This document shows, one piece after another, positions 35,172 through 46,065 of a stretch of DNA of 64,000 bases (position 1 is the stretch's first letter; each line of letters starts with the position of its first letter). The notes under the pieces were generated by a model that was not told the origin of the DNA, ran no database searches, and worked only from the letters and a program-made list of their open reading frames with translations. Source of the stretch: DTPU01 sp963827855 (GTDB lineage Bacteria > Planctomycetota > Phycisphaerae > Sedimentisphaerales > Anaerobacaceae); assembly GCA_963827855.1 (NCBI GenBank), contig CAWHBY010000001.1, positions 372,001 through 436,000 of the forward strand. Direction: 5' to 3'. The position numbers were made by a program, and so were the translations under genes.

Positions 35172-36518
35172 ATGAAGGTTAGAGTAGCGGTGACAGCAGT
35201 CGTTGTGATAGTGACGGCTGGCAGCAGTATGGCGGCGGACTGGCCACAGTACCTTGGACCGGCCAGAAACTCGACTTCACCGGAGAAAGGACTCCTGCGC
35301 TCCTGGCCTGAGAAGGGGCCGGAGGTGCTGTGGACCGTCGGGGTGGGCATAGGCTACGGCGGCCCTGTAGTCAAAGACGGCAAGGTGTACCTGCTCGACC
35401 GGGATGACAAGGTAGGTGACAACCTGCGGTGTCTGGACCTCTCCAATGGCAAGGAACTCTGGAACCTCGCCTACAGCGCTCCCGGATCTGTGATGTTCCC
35501 CGGTTCGCGAAGTGTACCGATCCTGGACGGCAATCATGTCTATTCGTGTGGTCCCAATGGCGATCTCTATTGCATAGACATAAACACACACAAACCGGTC
35601 TGGAATAAGAACGTCTGGAAGGATTTCGGCGGCGGCAAAATCCCCATATGGGGAGTCACTCAGTGCCCTCTCATTCACGGTGATCTGCTTATCGTAGCAT
35701 CCCAAGCTCCTGAGGCGGGTGTGGTTGCCTACAACAAACTCACGGGCGCCGTTGTCTGGAAGACCTCCAACCTCGGAAATGAAACCTATGTCAGTCCGGC
35801 AGTCGTGAGAGTAGACGGGAAAGACCATGTCGTCATGGTGACTTCCTCTACCAATCGTTTCGGACATCCAGAACTGGCAAATGCTCTAGGCAATGTGGTT
35901 GGATTAGAACCCGCAACGGGGAAGATCCTCTGGAAATATGACCAGTGGCGTTGTCACATTTCGGTGGCGAGTGCCGTTGATGCCGGTGACAACAGAGTAC
36001 TTGTTGTAGGTGGATATGAACTCGGCGCCACAATGCTAAAGGTCGAGAATAAGGCAGATGGCAGCTACGGCGCAACAGAGCTCTTTACCACCGAGGATTT
36101 CGGTGATCAGACAAAGCCGCCGGTACTCCACAACGGCTACTTCTATGCCCAGTACGGAACCAACAGCCGGCGTGACGGCCTCGCGTGCATGAGCATGGAC
36201 GGCAAGATCATGTGGAAGACAAAACGTTCACCTGATTTCAACAAAGGCAGCATGATCCTGGTTGATGGCCTGATTCTAGCTACCGATGGTGCGCAGTCTC
36301 TGTATCTGATAGAACCTGATCCGTCTGGTTTCAAGTCACTTGCATCAGCAACGTTGCTGGGAGAAGCGGGAACAGGATCTGAGAATGATCCTCTGGCGTC
36401 AAGAGTGGGAGGTAAGACCCAGAACTGGGCGCCCTTGGCACTTGCCGATGGCAAGCTCCTTATCAGAGACCAAAGCAGGTTAATGTGCATTCAAGTTGCT
36501 ATGGGAACACACAGGTGA
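35172..36518 (+). CDS. Secreted PQQ-binding-like beta-propeller protein
   Basis: The product has 448 residues. The ATG at 35172 follows GAGAAAGGAGTAGGAA. The signal peptide ends SSMAADWPQYLGP. Propeller blades repeat GKELWNLAYSAP, HKPVWNKNVW, GAVVWKTSN, GKILWKYDQW and GKIMWKTKRS. The ADWPQYLGPxRN start is typical of a planctomycete PQQ-like family. It begins the island of hydrolases and is separated by 6 bases from the next gene, so it is probably co-transcribed with them. A periplasmic scaffold or dehydrogenase-like role is possible, but no metal or cofactor residues are clear. Confidence 0.85.
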   Translation: MKVRVAVTAVVVIVTAGSSMAADWPQYLGPARNSTSPEKGLLRSWPEKGPEVLWTVGVGIGYGGPVVKDGKVYLLDRDDKVGDNLRCLDLSNGKELWNLAYSAPGSVMFPGSRSVPILDGNHVYSCGPNGDLYCIDINTHKPVWNKNVWKDFGGGKIPIWGVTQCPLIHGDLLIVASQAPEAGVVAYNKLTGAVVWKTSNLGNETYVSPAVVRVDGKDHVVMVTSSTNRFGHPELANALGNVVGLEPATGKILWKYDQWRCHISVASAVDAGDNRVLVVGGYELGATMLKVENKADGSYGATELFTTEDFGDQTKPPVLHNGYFYAQYGTNSRRDGLACMSMDGKIMWKTKRSPDFNKGSMILVDGLILATDGAQSLYLIEPDPSGFKSLASATLLGEAGTGSENDPLASRVGGKTQNWAPLALADGKLLIRDQSRLMCIQVAMGTHR

Positions 36519-36523
36519 CAACC

Positions 36524-37617
36524 ATGTCGAGCATCAGAAAGGTATTGCCAGGGACTGCAATCCTCAGGGCAATGCTATCAGCAGCAATGATCGGTGTTTC
36601 ATCAGGATCAGCAATGGCAGCAGACTACAAATCAAATCCGTTTACCCTGACCTATGACGGTGCGATTACTGCAAACGTGAAAGGCGAAGTGAATATCCAT
36701 CCCGTCATCTACAAACTGAACGGCATTACTATTTCTGCTAACGTCTACACCCCTGCGAACTATAGCCCAGGCAGTCAATATCCCGCAGTAGTGGTGGCTC
36801 ACCCCAATGGTGGCGTGAAAGAGCAGGTCGCCGGCTTGTATGCTCAACGCTTGGCAGAACAAGGCTACATCACCATTACTGCGGATGCGGTGTATCAAGG
36901 CGCGAGCGGTGGTCTGCCCCGCAATACGGACAAACCAGCCAATCGCATTGAAGACATTCATGGCATGGCGGATTTCATCAGCCAATACGATGGTGTTGAT
37001 ACGGGTCGTCTCGGGCTGCTTGGCATCTGTGGAGGTGGCGGCTATGCCCTGAAGGCGGCCCAGACTGACAAGCGTTTCAAGGCAATTGCTACTCTGAGCA
37101 TGTTCAACTCTGGGCGGGTGAGGCGCAACGGCTTCATGGATTCGCAAATCGCCACCATACAGGAGCGTTTGAAGCAGGCCTCAGACGCCCGAGCCCAAGA
37201 GGCGGCTAGAGGAGAGGTCATCTATGCCGCTGACGCCAAGTTGACTGATGAGCAGATTGCCGCGTTGCCGTTCGATTTGTATCGTCAGGGATTCGAGTAC
37301 TACGGCAAGACTCACGCTCATCCAAATTCGACGTTCAGATACCCGATGAGCAGCCTGCTTTCCTTGATGAGTTTCGATGCTGCCAGTCAGATGGATTTGA
37401 TCGATCAGCCACTCCTGATGGTGGCAGGGAGCAAGGCTGACTCCCTGTATATGACCCAAGATGCCTTCAAGAAGGCGGTCAACGCGACAAAGAAGGAGTT
37501 GTTCTTGATTGAAGGCGCCACCCATATCGAGACCTATTGGAAACCGAGATATGTGAATCAGGCCATGGGTAAATTGGCCCAGTTCTTCGGTGAGACACTG
37601 AAGGAAGGAACCAGGCC

Positions 37618-37621
<4 letters not shown>
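36524..37621 (+). CDS. Exported alpha/beta hydrolase (dienelactone hydrolase-like)
   Basis: The product has 365 residues from the ATG at 36524 (AGGTGACAACC upstream). A signal peptide ends SAMAADYKS. The nucleophile elbow is GICGGGGYA, with Cys169 in place of the usual serine, as in dienelactone hydrolases. The Asp is in VAGSKADS and the His in EGATHIETYW. Small-molecule ester or lactone hydrolysis is likely, in the periplasm. The stop overlaps the next start by ATGA (37618), so the two are coupled. Confidence 0.85.
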
Positions 37622-38706
<1,085 letters not shown>

Positions 38707-38741
38707 AGCTTGTATCGCGAAGATCCAACCGGACCGGAACT

Positions 38742-39887
38742 ATGAAGACACTTAACAGGATCATTGCAGTCTCGGTCGTCGCTGCGGTTTGCATAGTGAG
38801 CATTTCCGAAGCAAGAGCTGAGGTCAACAAGATGTTGAGTGACCGCCAGAAGAAGATGATTCCCATTGCGGCCCTCACTGCCAGTGGGAACTTGCGCGAA
38901 TTGGAGACAGCCCTGACTAAAGGGATGGACGCAGGACTCACGGTTAATGAAGTCAAAGAACTTCTGACACACACCTATGCTTATGCCGGTTTTCCGCGTG
39001 CTTTGAATGGGATCAGTACCTACATGGCTGTTCTGGATAAGCACAAAGAGAACGGGATAAACGACAGGATCGGCAGAGAGGCAACTCCCATGCCCGCCGG
39101 TTTTGATAAGACAGCCTATGGCAATAAGGTCAGGAATTCGCTTGTGGGTAGCGATGTATCGAAACGCACGAGCGGGTATCCGGTTTTCACACCCATCATT
39201 GACCAGTTTCTGGTAGAGCACCTTTTTGCAGATATCTTCTACCGGGATGTCCTCAGCCATCAGGACCGCGAACTAGTGACCATCAGTGTGTTGGCAGCGA
39301 TGACGGGCACAGAGGCACAGCTCAAAGCACATCTGAGAATCGCCATGAATACGGGGCTGAACAAAGCGCAGCTTGAGGAGTATGTTGCAGTGCTCAGACA
39401 GGAAGTCGGTGTGGAAAGTGCTGACAGAGCCGCCGCGACACTCAACGAGCTACAGGGAATAAGTGCTCCTACGAACCAGACAGAATCCGTGAAGGTCATC
39501 AGAGATGGAGCGTCGACAAAGGGCTCGGCAGATCACTTCACTGGCCATGTGACCATTGAATCCAGGTTCTCATCGGGAATACCGAACAGTTATGGCGGAG
39601 GAATCGTGAAGTTTGAAGCTGGAGCACGTACGGCATGGCATACCCATCCATTGGGACAGACCCTTATTGTCATCTCCGGGCGTGGTTTGGTTCAATCTGA
39701 AGGTGAAGCAGTTCAGGGAATCGGGCCGGGCGATATTGTCTGGATTCCAGCGAATGAGCGTCATTGGCATGGAGCTGCGCCAGACAGCCCCATGTCACAT
39801 GTCGCGATCTCCGCTCCCCGCAATGGCACAACCGTTGAGTGGATGGAACTTGTCGATGATGGACAATATGCGAATGACAAACATTAG
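38742..39887 (+). CDS. Exported carboxymuconolactone decarboxylase-cupin fusion
   Basis: The product has 381 residues. The start ATG at 38742 has only a weak ribosome site. A signal peptide (MKTLNRIIAVSVVAAVC...ARAE) leads. Two CMD-like units cover about 30-235 (THTYAYAGFPRALNGI and DRELVTISVLAAMTGT). A cupin spans about 270-365 with the metal box AWHTHPLGQTLIVISGRG and NERHWHGAAP. Such fusions occur in catabolic clusters for lactones and aromatics and may detoxify peroxides or act on an aromatic intermediate. Export is unusual for a CMD protein, although exported homologues occur in some soil bacteria. Confidence 0.85.
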   Translation: MKTLNRIIAVSVVAAVCIVSISEARAEVNKMLSDRQKKMIPIAALTASGNLRELETALTKGMDAGLTVNEVKELLTHTYAYAGFPRALNGISTYMAVLDKHKENGINDRIGREATPMPAGFDKTAYGNKVRNSLVGSDVSKRTSGYPVFTPIIDQFLVEHLFADIFYRDVLSHQDRELVTISVLAAMTGTEAQLKAHLRIAMNTGLNKAQLEEYVAVLRQEVGVESADRAAATLNELQGISAPTNQTESVKVIRDGASTKGSADHFTGHVTIESRFSSGIPNSYGGGIVKFEAGARTAWHTHPLGQTLIVISGRGLVQSEGEAVQGIGPGDIVWIPANERHWHGAAPDSPMSHVAISAPRNGTTVEWMELVDDGQYANDKH

Positions 39888-39904
39888 AGAATGAGGTCAT
39901 TGTC

Positions 39905-41535
39905 ATGAAACGAGTATTAGCCATTATTGTCGGTTTCAGTGTATATGCTCAGCAGGCGAGTGTTCATGCTGCTCCGGAAGCATCGCCGACGGTTCGTACA
40001 GCCTCCGGAATCGTGCGAGGCGTGACGGAAGGAGAGATTTCCAGTTATAAAGGAATACCCTATGCTGCTGCTCCGGTCGGTGACAATCGTTGGCGGCCAC
40101 CCCAACCCGTACGCGCATGGGAGGGAGTGCGCGATGCAAGTGAGTTTGGGGCTAATTGTGCGCAGGCAGGCAGGCCCGGTGGTTCCGGATCAATTGCGGA
40201 GGGCTCATCGGAAGATTGCCTCTATCTCAATTTGTGGTGTCCTGCCGGGACTAAGCCGGGTGCGAAGCTGCCGGTCATGGTCTGGATCCACGGCGGGGCT
40301 TTCGTAGGGGGAAGCGGCTCCAGTCCCGGCACCTCAGGAAGTGCATTTGCCAAACAAGGCGTTATCCTGATGACCTTCAACTACCGTCTTGGGCGTCTCG
40401 GCCATTTTGCATTCCCTGCATTGAGTAAAGAGCATCCGGAAGAGCCGAAGGGCAGTTACGCCTATATGGACCAGATTGCCGCCCTCAAGTGGGTGCAGGT
40501 GAACATTGCCGCATTCGGAGGCGATCCGGGCAATGTGACTATTTTTGGTTTCTCTGCAGGTGGCGTCTCGGTCCATTCCCTTCTGACAATCCCGTCAGCA
40601 CGAGGTCTCTTCCATAAGGCGATCAGCCAGTCTGGCGGCGGCCGGGATGGTGTTCTTACCGGTAGGCTGATTAGGGAAGACAATGCCGATCCCTTCTACC
40701 CCGTCTCAGCGGAAACGATAGGGATCAACTTTGCTCGCAAGCATGGAATCGAAGGCACGGACACAGGTGCACTAGCTAAGCTGTGCGCCTGAGCGCGGGG
40801 GAAGTTGTAGACGGGGGGCAGGAAACTGATGGGCAAGGAGGTCCACGTACCTATCCGGGACCTATCCGCGATGGCACACTTGTTGTAGAAACGGCGGAGA
40901 GCGCATACAGGGCAGGCAGGCAGGTCAGCATTCCGCTCATCATCGGGAATACCAGTGCGGAAATAGGTGGAGGTTTTGTGAATGCCAGCCGTTCAAAGGA
41001 AGATCTCTTTTCACTGTTCGGGGAACTGGATGATGAAGCTAAATCTGCCTATGATCCTGATGGTAACAGAGAATTCGCTGAAGTCATCACGAAGTTCAAC
41101 ACTGACTGGGTATGGGGTGAGCCGGCTCGTCTCGCTGCTAGGACTTTTGTCGCTAATGGAGCACTCGTCTACATCTACCATTTCGGTTACGTCTCTGCCG
41201 CAATGCAACAATGGGCGCGGTATGGTGCCGGACACGGATCTGAAGTGTCATACGTGTTCGGCAACCTTACAGGCCGAGATGGGGCTCCTGTGGACCCTAA
41301 GGACAAAGAGGTCGCCATCATGATGAACACCTATTGGGCGAACTTTGCCAAAACCGGCAATCCGAATGGTGCGGGTCTTCCAGAATGGCCCATCTATAGT
41401 ACTCAAGGTGAGAAACTCCTCGATATCCAGCCTGATGGTAAATCAGTCGGCAAGCCTGATCCCAGGAAAGCGAGACTGGATGTGATTGAAAAGGTAGGCA
41501 CGTTGAGGACTCATATACAATCACGTGGTGTCTAA
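39905..41535 (+). pseudogene. Type B carboxylesterase, single-base frameshift
   Basis: The first frame (39905-40792) has a signal peptide (MKRVLAIIVGFSVYAQQASVHA), YKGIPYAAAPVGDNRW, EDCLYLN, VWIHGGAFVGG and the nucleophile elbow FGFSAGGVSV. The second (40783-41535) carries IPLIIGNTSAEIGG, YIYHFGY, GAGHGSEVSYVF (catalytic His), and YWANFAKTGNPN. They join at 40780-40790, where GCCTGAGC would read through if it were GCCCTGAGC, a one-C deletion. Corrected, the length is about 540 residues, normal for the family. The enzyme would cleave short-chain or aromatic esters in the periplasm. Real decay and assembly error cannot be told apart. Confidence 0.85.
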
Positions 41536-41583
41536 CCGGACAGGCAAAGCACGATAGGGGTTCCCCTTAACAAAGGAATGGTC

Positions 41584-43524
41584 ATGATAATGACAAAACT
41601 ACTTGCGATGATCCTGTCTGTTCTTCTCCTGCTCTCGGCTGCGGCTTGCTCAGGGGATAACAGCGGTTGTCCGACTGACGGGAACAACACGTCAACGGGC
41701 GAAGGACGCCAGTTGGCCGACGGAAGCAATTCGCCGTCCGATGACGGCGGCATCGTCAGCGTTCCCGACGAAATTGCTGAAATACCAGATGAATACTATT
41801 CACCGGCAGAAGAGAAAGGAACACTTGTTGAGCTATACTACGACACCTACGAATCAATGACCTATGGGCAACACACCACGCCTCTGCAAAAGCGCGCGAT
41901 CGTCTACCTGCCATGTGGCTATACGGATGAAACAGAACATAATGTGTTTTACCTGATGCACGGCGGCTGGAGCAACGAAACGACCACACTCGGTACACCG
42001 GATCATCCGTCACGATTCAAGAATGTGGTAGACAACGCCATACAGGATGGAAAAGTTGACCGGCTTATCATTGTCTGTCCGACATACAACAACACCAACG
42101 AAAACGGTCAAGACAGTGCGAATTTCAGTCTGGCATTACAGCTCAACCGGAACTATCACAACGAACTGATAAGCGACCTGATTCCGGCAGTCGAAAGCAA
42201 ATATCATACATATGCCGGGGATGTTACGGCTGAAGGAATCGCCGCTTCGCGTGATCACAGAGGGTTTGGCGGCTTTTCAATGGGTGCGGTCGCCACATGG
42301 CGCACATTCCAGAATTGTCTTGATTATTGCAGCTATTTCCTCCCGATGAGCTGTGGAACAGGCCTTGACGACGACACTATCTTCGAGGCTGCAAACGGGC
42401 GAGAGCAAAGCGATTACTTTGTTTTCATTATGACGGGTACAGAAGATTTTGCTTACAGCTATGACAATAACCGCGCTGCGAAAATGCGCGCCTCGCCGTA
42501 TTTCACTGAAGCAGAAGATGGCGTTCAGGGTAATTTTGCCTATCGCGTCAAAGAAGGGTATTCCCACGGCGGCGTGGCGGCAGTCGAATATACCTATAAC
42601 GGTCTGATGCTGTTTGGGGGCAATAGAAAAGCAGATGCACGTTCCGACTTTACTGTGAACACAAAGATCGCAGATGTCATTTCCGATCGTGCAGTCAGCG
42701 ACTGGGGCAGACTGATATTTCCGGCTGATACCGGTTATTACAGCGGCGAAACTTTGGGTGAGCTGCGTTTGACATGGTACACGGAAATCGACGCAGACAA
42801 GACGGTAGAAATCGCAAACTACATGAAAAGTCACGCCTCGGCAGGCGAAACCATCTTCTACGACATCTACACCGATGCCGAGAAGGCTGCCGATCCCGCT
42901 AAAGAGGACACCGGACTATTCTTTTTCAGGGGGAACGCAGGTGCTCCCTTTGCAGTCTGTAACGCAGGCGGCGGATTTGCCTATGTCGGTGCCATGCACG
43001 ACGGCTTTCCCCATGCGCTGGAGCTTTCAAAGAAGGGATACAATGCCTTTGCACTGATCTACCGACCCGGCGCCACGACCGCTTGTGAAGATTTGGCACG
43101 GGCGATCAGCTTCATCTTTGAAAATGCGAACGTACTCGGAGTGAATACCGACTGCTATTCGCTCTGGGGTGGCTCTGCCGGAGCGCGGATGGCAGCAAAT
43201 CTCGGAAGCTACGGAGCTGCATATTACGGCGGCGACGACTTGCCGCGTGCCGGTGCTGTCATCATGCAGTATACAGGACATTCCGACTATCGTGAAAGCG
43301 ATCCGCCTACCTTTGTCTGCGTCGGCAAGAACGACGGAATTGCCAACTGGCAGACGATGAAAAGAAGGATCGACGCAATGTCCGCTCTCGGCATTCCGAC
43401 CGAGTTTCACGCATACGAAGGACTCGGGCACGGCTTCGGTCTTGGTACAGGTACGGATGCCGAAGGATGGTTGGACATAGCTGTTCGCTTCTGGCAGCGA
43501 CATATGGGTGAACGACTCTCTTAG
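41584..43524 (+). CDS. Tandem esterase/alpha-beta hydrolase lipoprotein
   Basis: The product has 646 residues. The start at 41584 is spaced 6 bases from AAAGGA; 41578 and 41590 are other in-frame ATGs. A lipobox A-A-A-C22 precedes a Ser/Asp-rich linker. The first domain (about 75-340) is a feruloyl/acetyl-xylan-esterase-type hydrolase with GGFSMGAVA (Ser about 232). The second (about 440-640) is another alpha/beta hydrolase with WGGSAGARM (Ser about 532) and GLGHGFGLGTG (His). The tandem could de-esterify a plant-type polysaccharide. Composition is AT-richer than the window, with many AAA, GAA and ATT codons, and resembles gut Firmicutes or Bacteroidota esterases. It is the last gene of the hydrolase island. 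Confidence 0.85.
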   Translation: MIMTKLLAMILSVLLLLSAAACSGDNSGCPTDGNNTSTGEGRQLADGSNSPSDDGGIVSVPDEIAEIPDEYYSPAEEKGTLVELYYDTYESMTYGQHTTPLQKRAIVYLPCGYTDETEHNVFYLMHGGWSNETTTLGTPDHPSRFKNVVDNAIQDGKVDRLIIVCPTYNNTNENGQDSANFSLALQLNRNYHNELISDLIPAVESKYHTYAGDVTAEGIAASRDHRGFGGFSMGAVATWRTFQNCLDYCSYFLPMSCGTGLDDDTIFEAANGREQSDYFVFIMTGTEDFAYSYDNNRAAKMRASPYFTEAEDGVQGNFAYRVKEGYSHGGVAAVEYTYNGLMLFGGNRKADARSDFTVNTKIADVISDRAVSDWGRLIFPADTGYYSGETLGELRLTWYTEIDADKTVEIANYMKSHASAGETIFYDIYTDAEKAADPAKEDTGLFFFRGNAGAPFAVCNAGGGFAYVGAMHDGFPHALELSKKGYNAFALIYRPGATTACEDLARAISFIFENANVLGVNTDCYSLWGGSAGARMAANLGSYGAAYYGGDDLPRAGAVIMQYTGHSDYRESDPPTFVCVGKNDGIANWQTMKRRIDAMSALGIPTEFHAYEGLGHGFGLGTGTDAEGWLDIAVRFWQRHMGERLS

Positions 43525-43532
43525 AGGACGGA

Positions 43533-44330
43533 ATGCTGCGACCAAGAAGGAGACACGGCGACATAAGGGGAGTGATGCGAGCCCACCGCTTTGGGGCGGC
43601 CTTCACCCTGATCGAACTGCTTGTGGTGATTGCGGTGATTGCGATCCTGGTGGGGATCATGGTGCCCGTGCTGGGCAGGGCTCGGGAGAAGGCCAGGCGA
43701 ACCGCCTGCATGGGGAACATCCGGCAGTTCCTCGTCGGCATCCAGGCGTATTCCAGTGACTTTCGCGAGACCCTTCCTTCCGGTCAGTCTGATGCCCAGA
43801 ATCCTGAGGATGAACATACGCCTGTCCTCTCCAGGGCCATACGCACCGCGCTGGTGCGCATCATTGGCGATGAGCGCAGCCTTTACTGCCCCTGGCTTCG
43901 CGAGCCCTTCAATCATCCGGGCGGGTGGTACTACGTCTACGAGGGTCAGGATTACGGCTATGTCCTTGGCTACAACTACCTGGGAGGCCACAAAGGCACG
44001 CCTTGGCCCTTGCTGGGCCCAGCCAATACCCTGTGGGTGTCACCCCAGAGGTCCTTCGAGCCTGGCACAAGGCCGCTCGTGACCGACCTCAACGCGTGGT
44101 CAACAGGCGAGATGAAGACGTTTGCGCCGCATGGCTCCAGGGGCGCGATCCTGGAAGGCCGAGATTCGACCAATGCCAGCAAGGAGGGCGCCACCTCTGA
44201 GCAGATTGGCGCGGCCGGGGGCCACGTCGGGTGCTTGGATGGATCCGTCGCCTGGAAACACATCAAGGACATGAGCATCTATCGCGGATCACGACTCTGG
44301 GATGAGAGTGGCTGTTTTGCGGCCTGGTAA
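43533..44330 (+). CDS. Pseudopilin-like DUF1559-type protein
   Basis: The product has 265 residues from the ATG at 43533 (GAGGACGGA upstream); an ATG at 43575 is possible. The prepilin site is AFTLIELLVVIAVIAIL (F about 25). The C-terminus has the GHVGCLDGSVAWKHIKDM signature of the 'H-x-G' pseudopilins. Two Cys-containing strands (LYCPWLRE) are typical. It begins a run of exported proteins in the same direction, 9 bases after the esterase stop; codon use returns to the GC-rich form here. Confidence 0.85.
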   Translation: MLRPRRRHGDIRGVMRAHRFGAAFTLIELLVVIAVIAILVGIMVPVLGRAREKARRTACMGNIRQFLVGIQAYSSDFRETLPSGQSDAQNPEDEHTPVLSRAIRTALVRIIGDERSLYCPWLREPFNHPGGWYYVYEGQDYGYVLGYNYLGGHKGTPWPLLGPANTLWVSPQRSFEPGTRPLVTDLNAWSTGEMKTFAPHGSRGAILEGRDSTNASKEGATSEQIGAAGGHVGCLDGSVAWKHIKDMSIYRGSRLWDESGCFAAW

Positions 44331-44352
44331 CCACTGGTATAGGAGTCCGTAT

Positions 44353-46035
44353 ATGCCAAACCGTACCCATAGACTTACGACGATGTCTCTTCTGATCCTG
44401 ATCGCAGGTCTGAGGACTGTCCGTGTGACAGCCGGCGACTGGCCCATCTTTCACGGACCCCAGCACAACAACGTCTCGTCTGAGCGACATTGGGGGGAGG
44501 ATTGGGCCAACTGCTCACTGAAGGTCAGATGGACGAAAGCAGTGGGCATGGGATCCTCTGCGGTCGTGGTAGCTGACGGACGGCTCTATACCCTGGGCAA
44601 CAGCAAGATCCTCAACAAGGACACCGACACGATCTACTGCCTGGACCCGAACAGCGGTGCCCAGATCTGGACCTACTCCTATACTGCGGCCTTGGGGGCC
44701 CACCTGTACGAGGGGGGCACTACCACGACACCGACCGTGGTGGGTGATGAGTTGTACACACTGAGCAAGCAGGGCCTGGCTTGCTGCTTCGATGCCAAGA
44801 CCGGTGCAGTCCTCTGGCAGATCGACCTAGTCGCCAAGCACGGCCTCCTCTTGCCGACATGGTCCTTCACAGGGTCGCCCTATCCCCATGAGGACCTGAT
44901 GGTCTACAACGCGGGCAAGCACGGTCTGGCCCTGCACGCCAGCGATGGAACACTGGCCTGGACAACCGGCACCGACGTATCGGGATACTCCACGCCGGTG
45001 CCGCTTGATGACAACGGTCGGCAACTCCTGGTTCTGATGGGATACAGGACCTTTGCGGCAGTCGAGCCCCTGACCGGTAGTGTCGTGTGGGAGTATCCTT
45101 GGGTTAACGCTCTTCCGGGGAACATTGCGGACCCGGTCGTGGATGGCAATCAACTGTTCGTCTCGTCGGGCTATAACAAGGGCTCTGCCCTGCTTCGGGC
45201 GTCCGGCAGCCAGGTCGCCCAGGTCTGGCTCCAGAGGAACATGCAGACCTGCTACAACACGGCCGTGCTCTGGCAAGGATATCTGTACGGTCCGAACGAT
45301 AGCGGATCGAACCTGACCTGCGTGGAATTCAGTACTGGCAGAGTGGTCTGGAACAAGGGAGGCTTCGGACGTGCGTGTGTCAGCCTAGCCGACGCTACGC
45401 TGATCGTCCTGAGCGAGACGGGAGAGCTGAGCATCGGCAAGGCGTCTCCTACGGGCTACACACCTGCTGTCAGAGCCCGGATCCTGACTGGTGAGTGCCG
45501 TACCGTGCCCGTGTTGGCCAATGGGAAGATCTATGTCCGAAGTGCGGCAGGCAACCTGGCCTGCGTGGAGTTGACGACCACCTCGCCCAGGGTCAACGCA
45601 GGCAACAGCGTCCTCACGTGGCTCAAGGCCGGATCGACTACCGTGGATCTGAACGGATCTGTGGCGGACGATACCAACGACGTCACCAGTATCCGCTGGT
45701 CCGTCCTCTCTTCGCCAGAGGGCTCCCTTGTCGAGGTTGCCGACACCTCCAAGCCTGCTACCACGGCCAGCTTTGCCGAGCCGGGTGTGTACGTCCTGGA
45801 GCTACACGCGATCGATGCGAAGTCCCAGGAAGGTTATGACCGAATCGAGGTCAGAGTGTACGCGGACGCCGACGAGGCAGCCAAGAACCGCCCAGCCAGC
45901 AGCTCCGTGGCTGCCTGGTACGATCCTGACGCTGATGGAATCGAGGATCCTAACGGTATCCCTCTCACGGAGGACCTCTATTACGATGCAGGCACGATCA
46001 CCTTGCCGGCCAATGAGCCACAAGAGAACAGATAA
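44353..46035 (+). CDS. Secreted PQQ-binding-like propeller with C-terminal PKD-like domain
   Basis: The product has 560 residues. The ATG at 44353 follows ATAGGAGTCCGTAT, and a signal peptide is present. The protein begins GDWPIFHGPQHNN, like the other PQQ-like propellers here, and repeats GAQIWTYSYTA, GAVLWQIDL, GTLAWTTGTD, GSVVWEYPWV and GRVVWNKGG. Residues about 415-510 are PKD/Ig-like (TSIRWSVLSSPEGSL...VYVLELHAID). An EF-hand-like stretch DPDADGIEDPNG lies near the C-terminus, perhaps a calcium-binding or dockerin-like remnant. It is followed after 30 bases by another propeller gene. Confidence 0.8.
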   Translation: MPNRTHRLTTMSLLILIAGLRTVRVTAGDWPIFHGPQHNNVSSERHWGEDWANCSLKVRWTKAVGMGSSAVVVADGRLYTLGNSKILNKDTDTIYCLDPNSGAQIWTYSYTAALGAHLYEGGTTTTPTVVGDELYTLSKQGLACCFDAKTGAVLWQIDLVAKHGLLLPTWSFTGSPYPHEDLMVYNAGKHGLALHASDGTLAWTTGTDVSGYSTPVPLDDNGRQLLVLMGYRTFAAVEPLTGSVVWEYPWVNALPGNIADPVVDGNQLFVSSGYNKGSALLRASGSQVAQVWLQRNMQTCYNTAVLWQGYLYGPNDSGSNLTCVEFSTGRVVWNKGGFGRACVSLADATLIVLSETGELSIGKASPTGYTPAVRARILTGECRTVPVLANGKIYVRSAAGNLACVELTTTSPRVNAGNSVLTWLKAGSTTVDLNGSVADDTNDVTSIRWSVLSSPEGSLVEVADTSKPATTASFAEPGVYVLELHAIDAKSQEGYDRIEVRVYADADEAAKNRPASSSVAAWYDPDADGIEDPNGIPLTEDLYYDAGTITLPANEPQENR

Positions 46036-46065
46036 AACCGAACAATGAGAATGCAGAGGAGTCCT

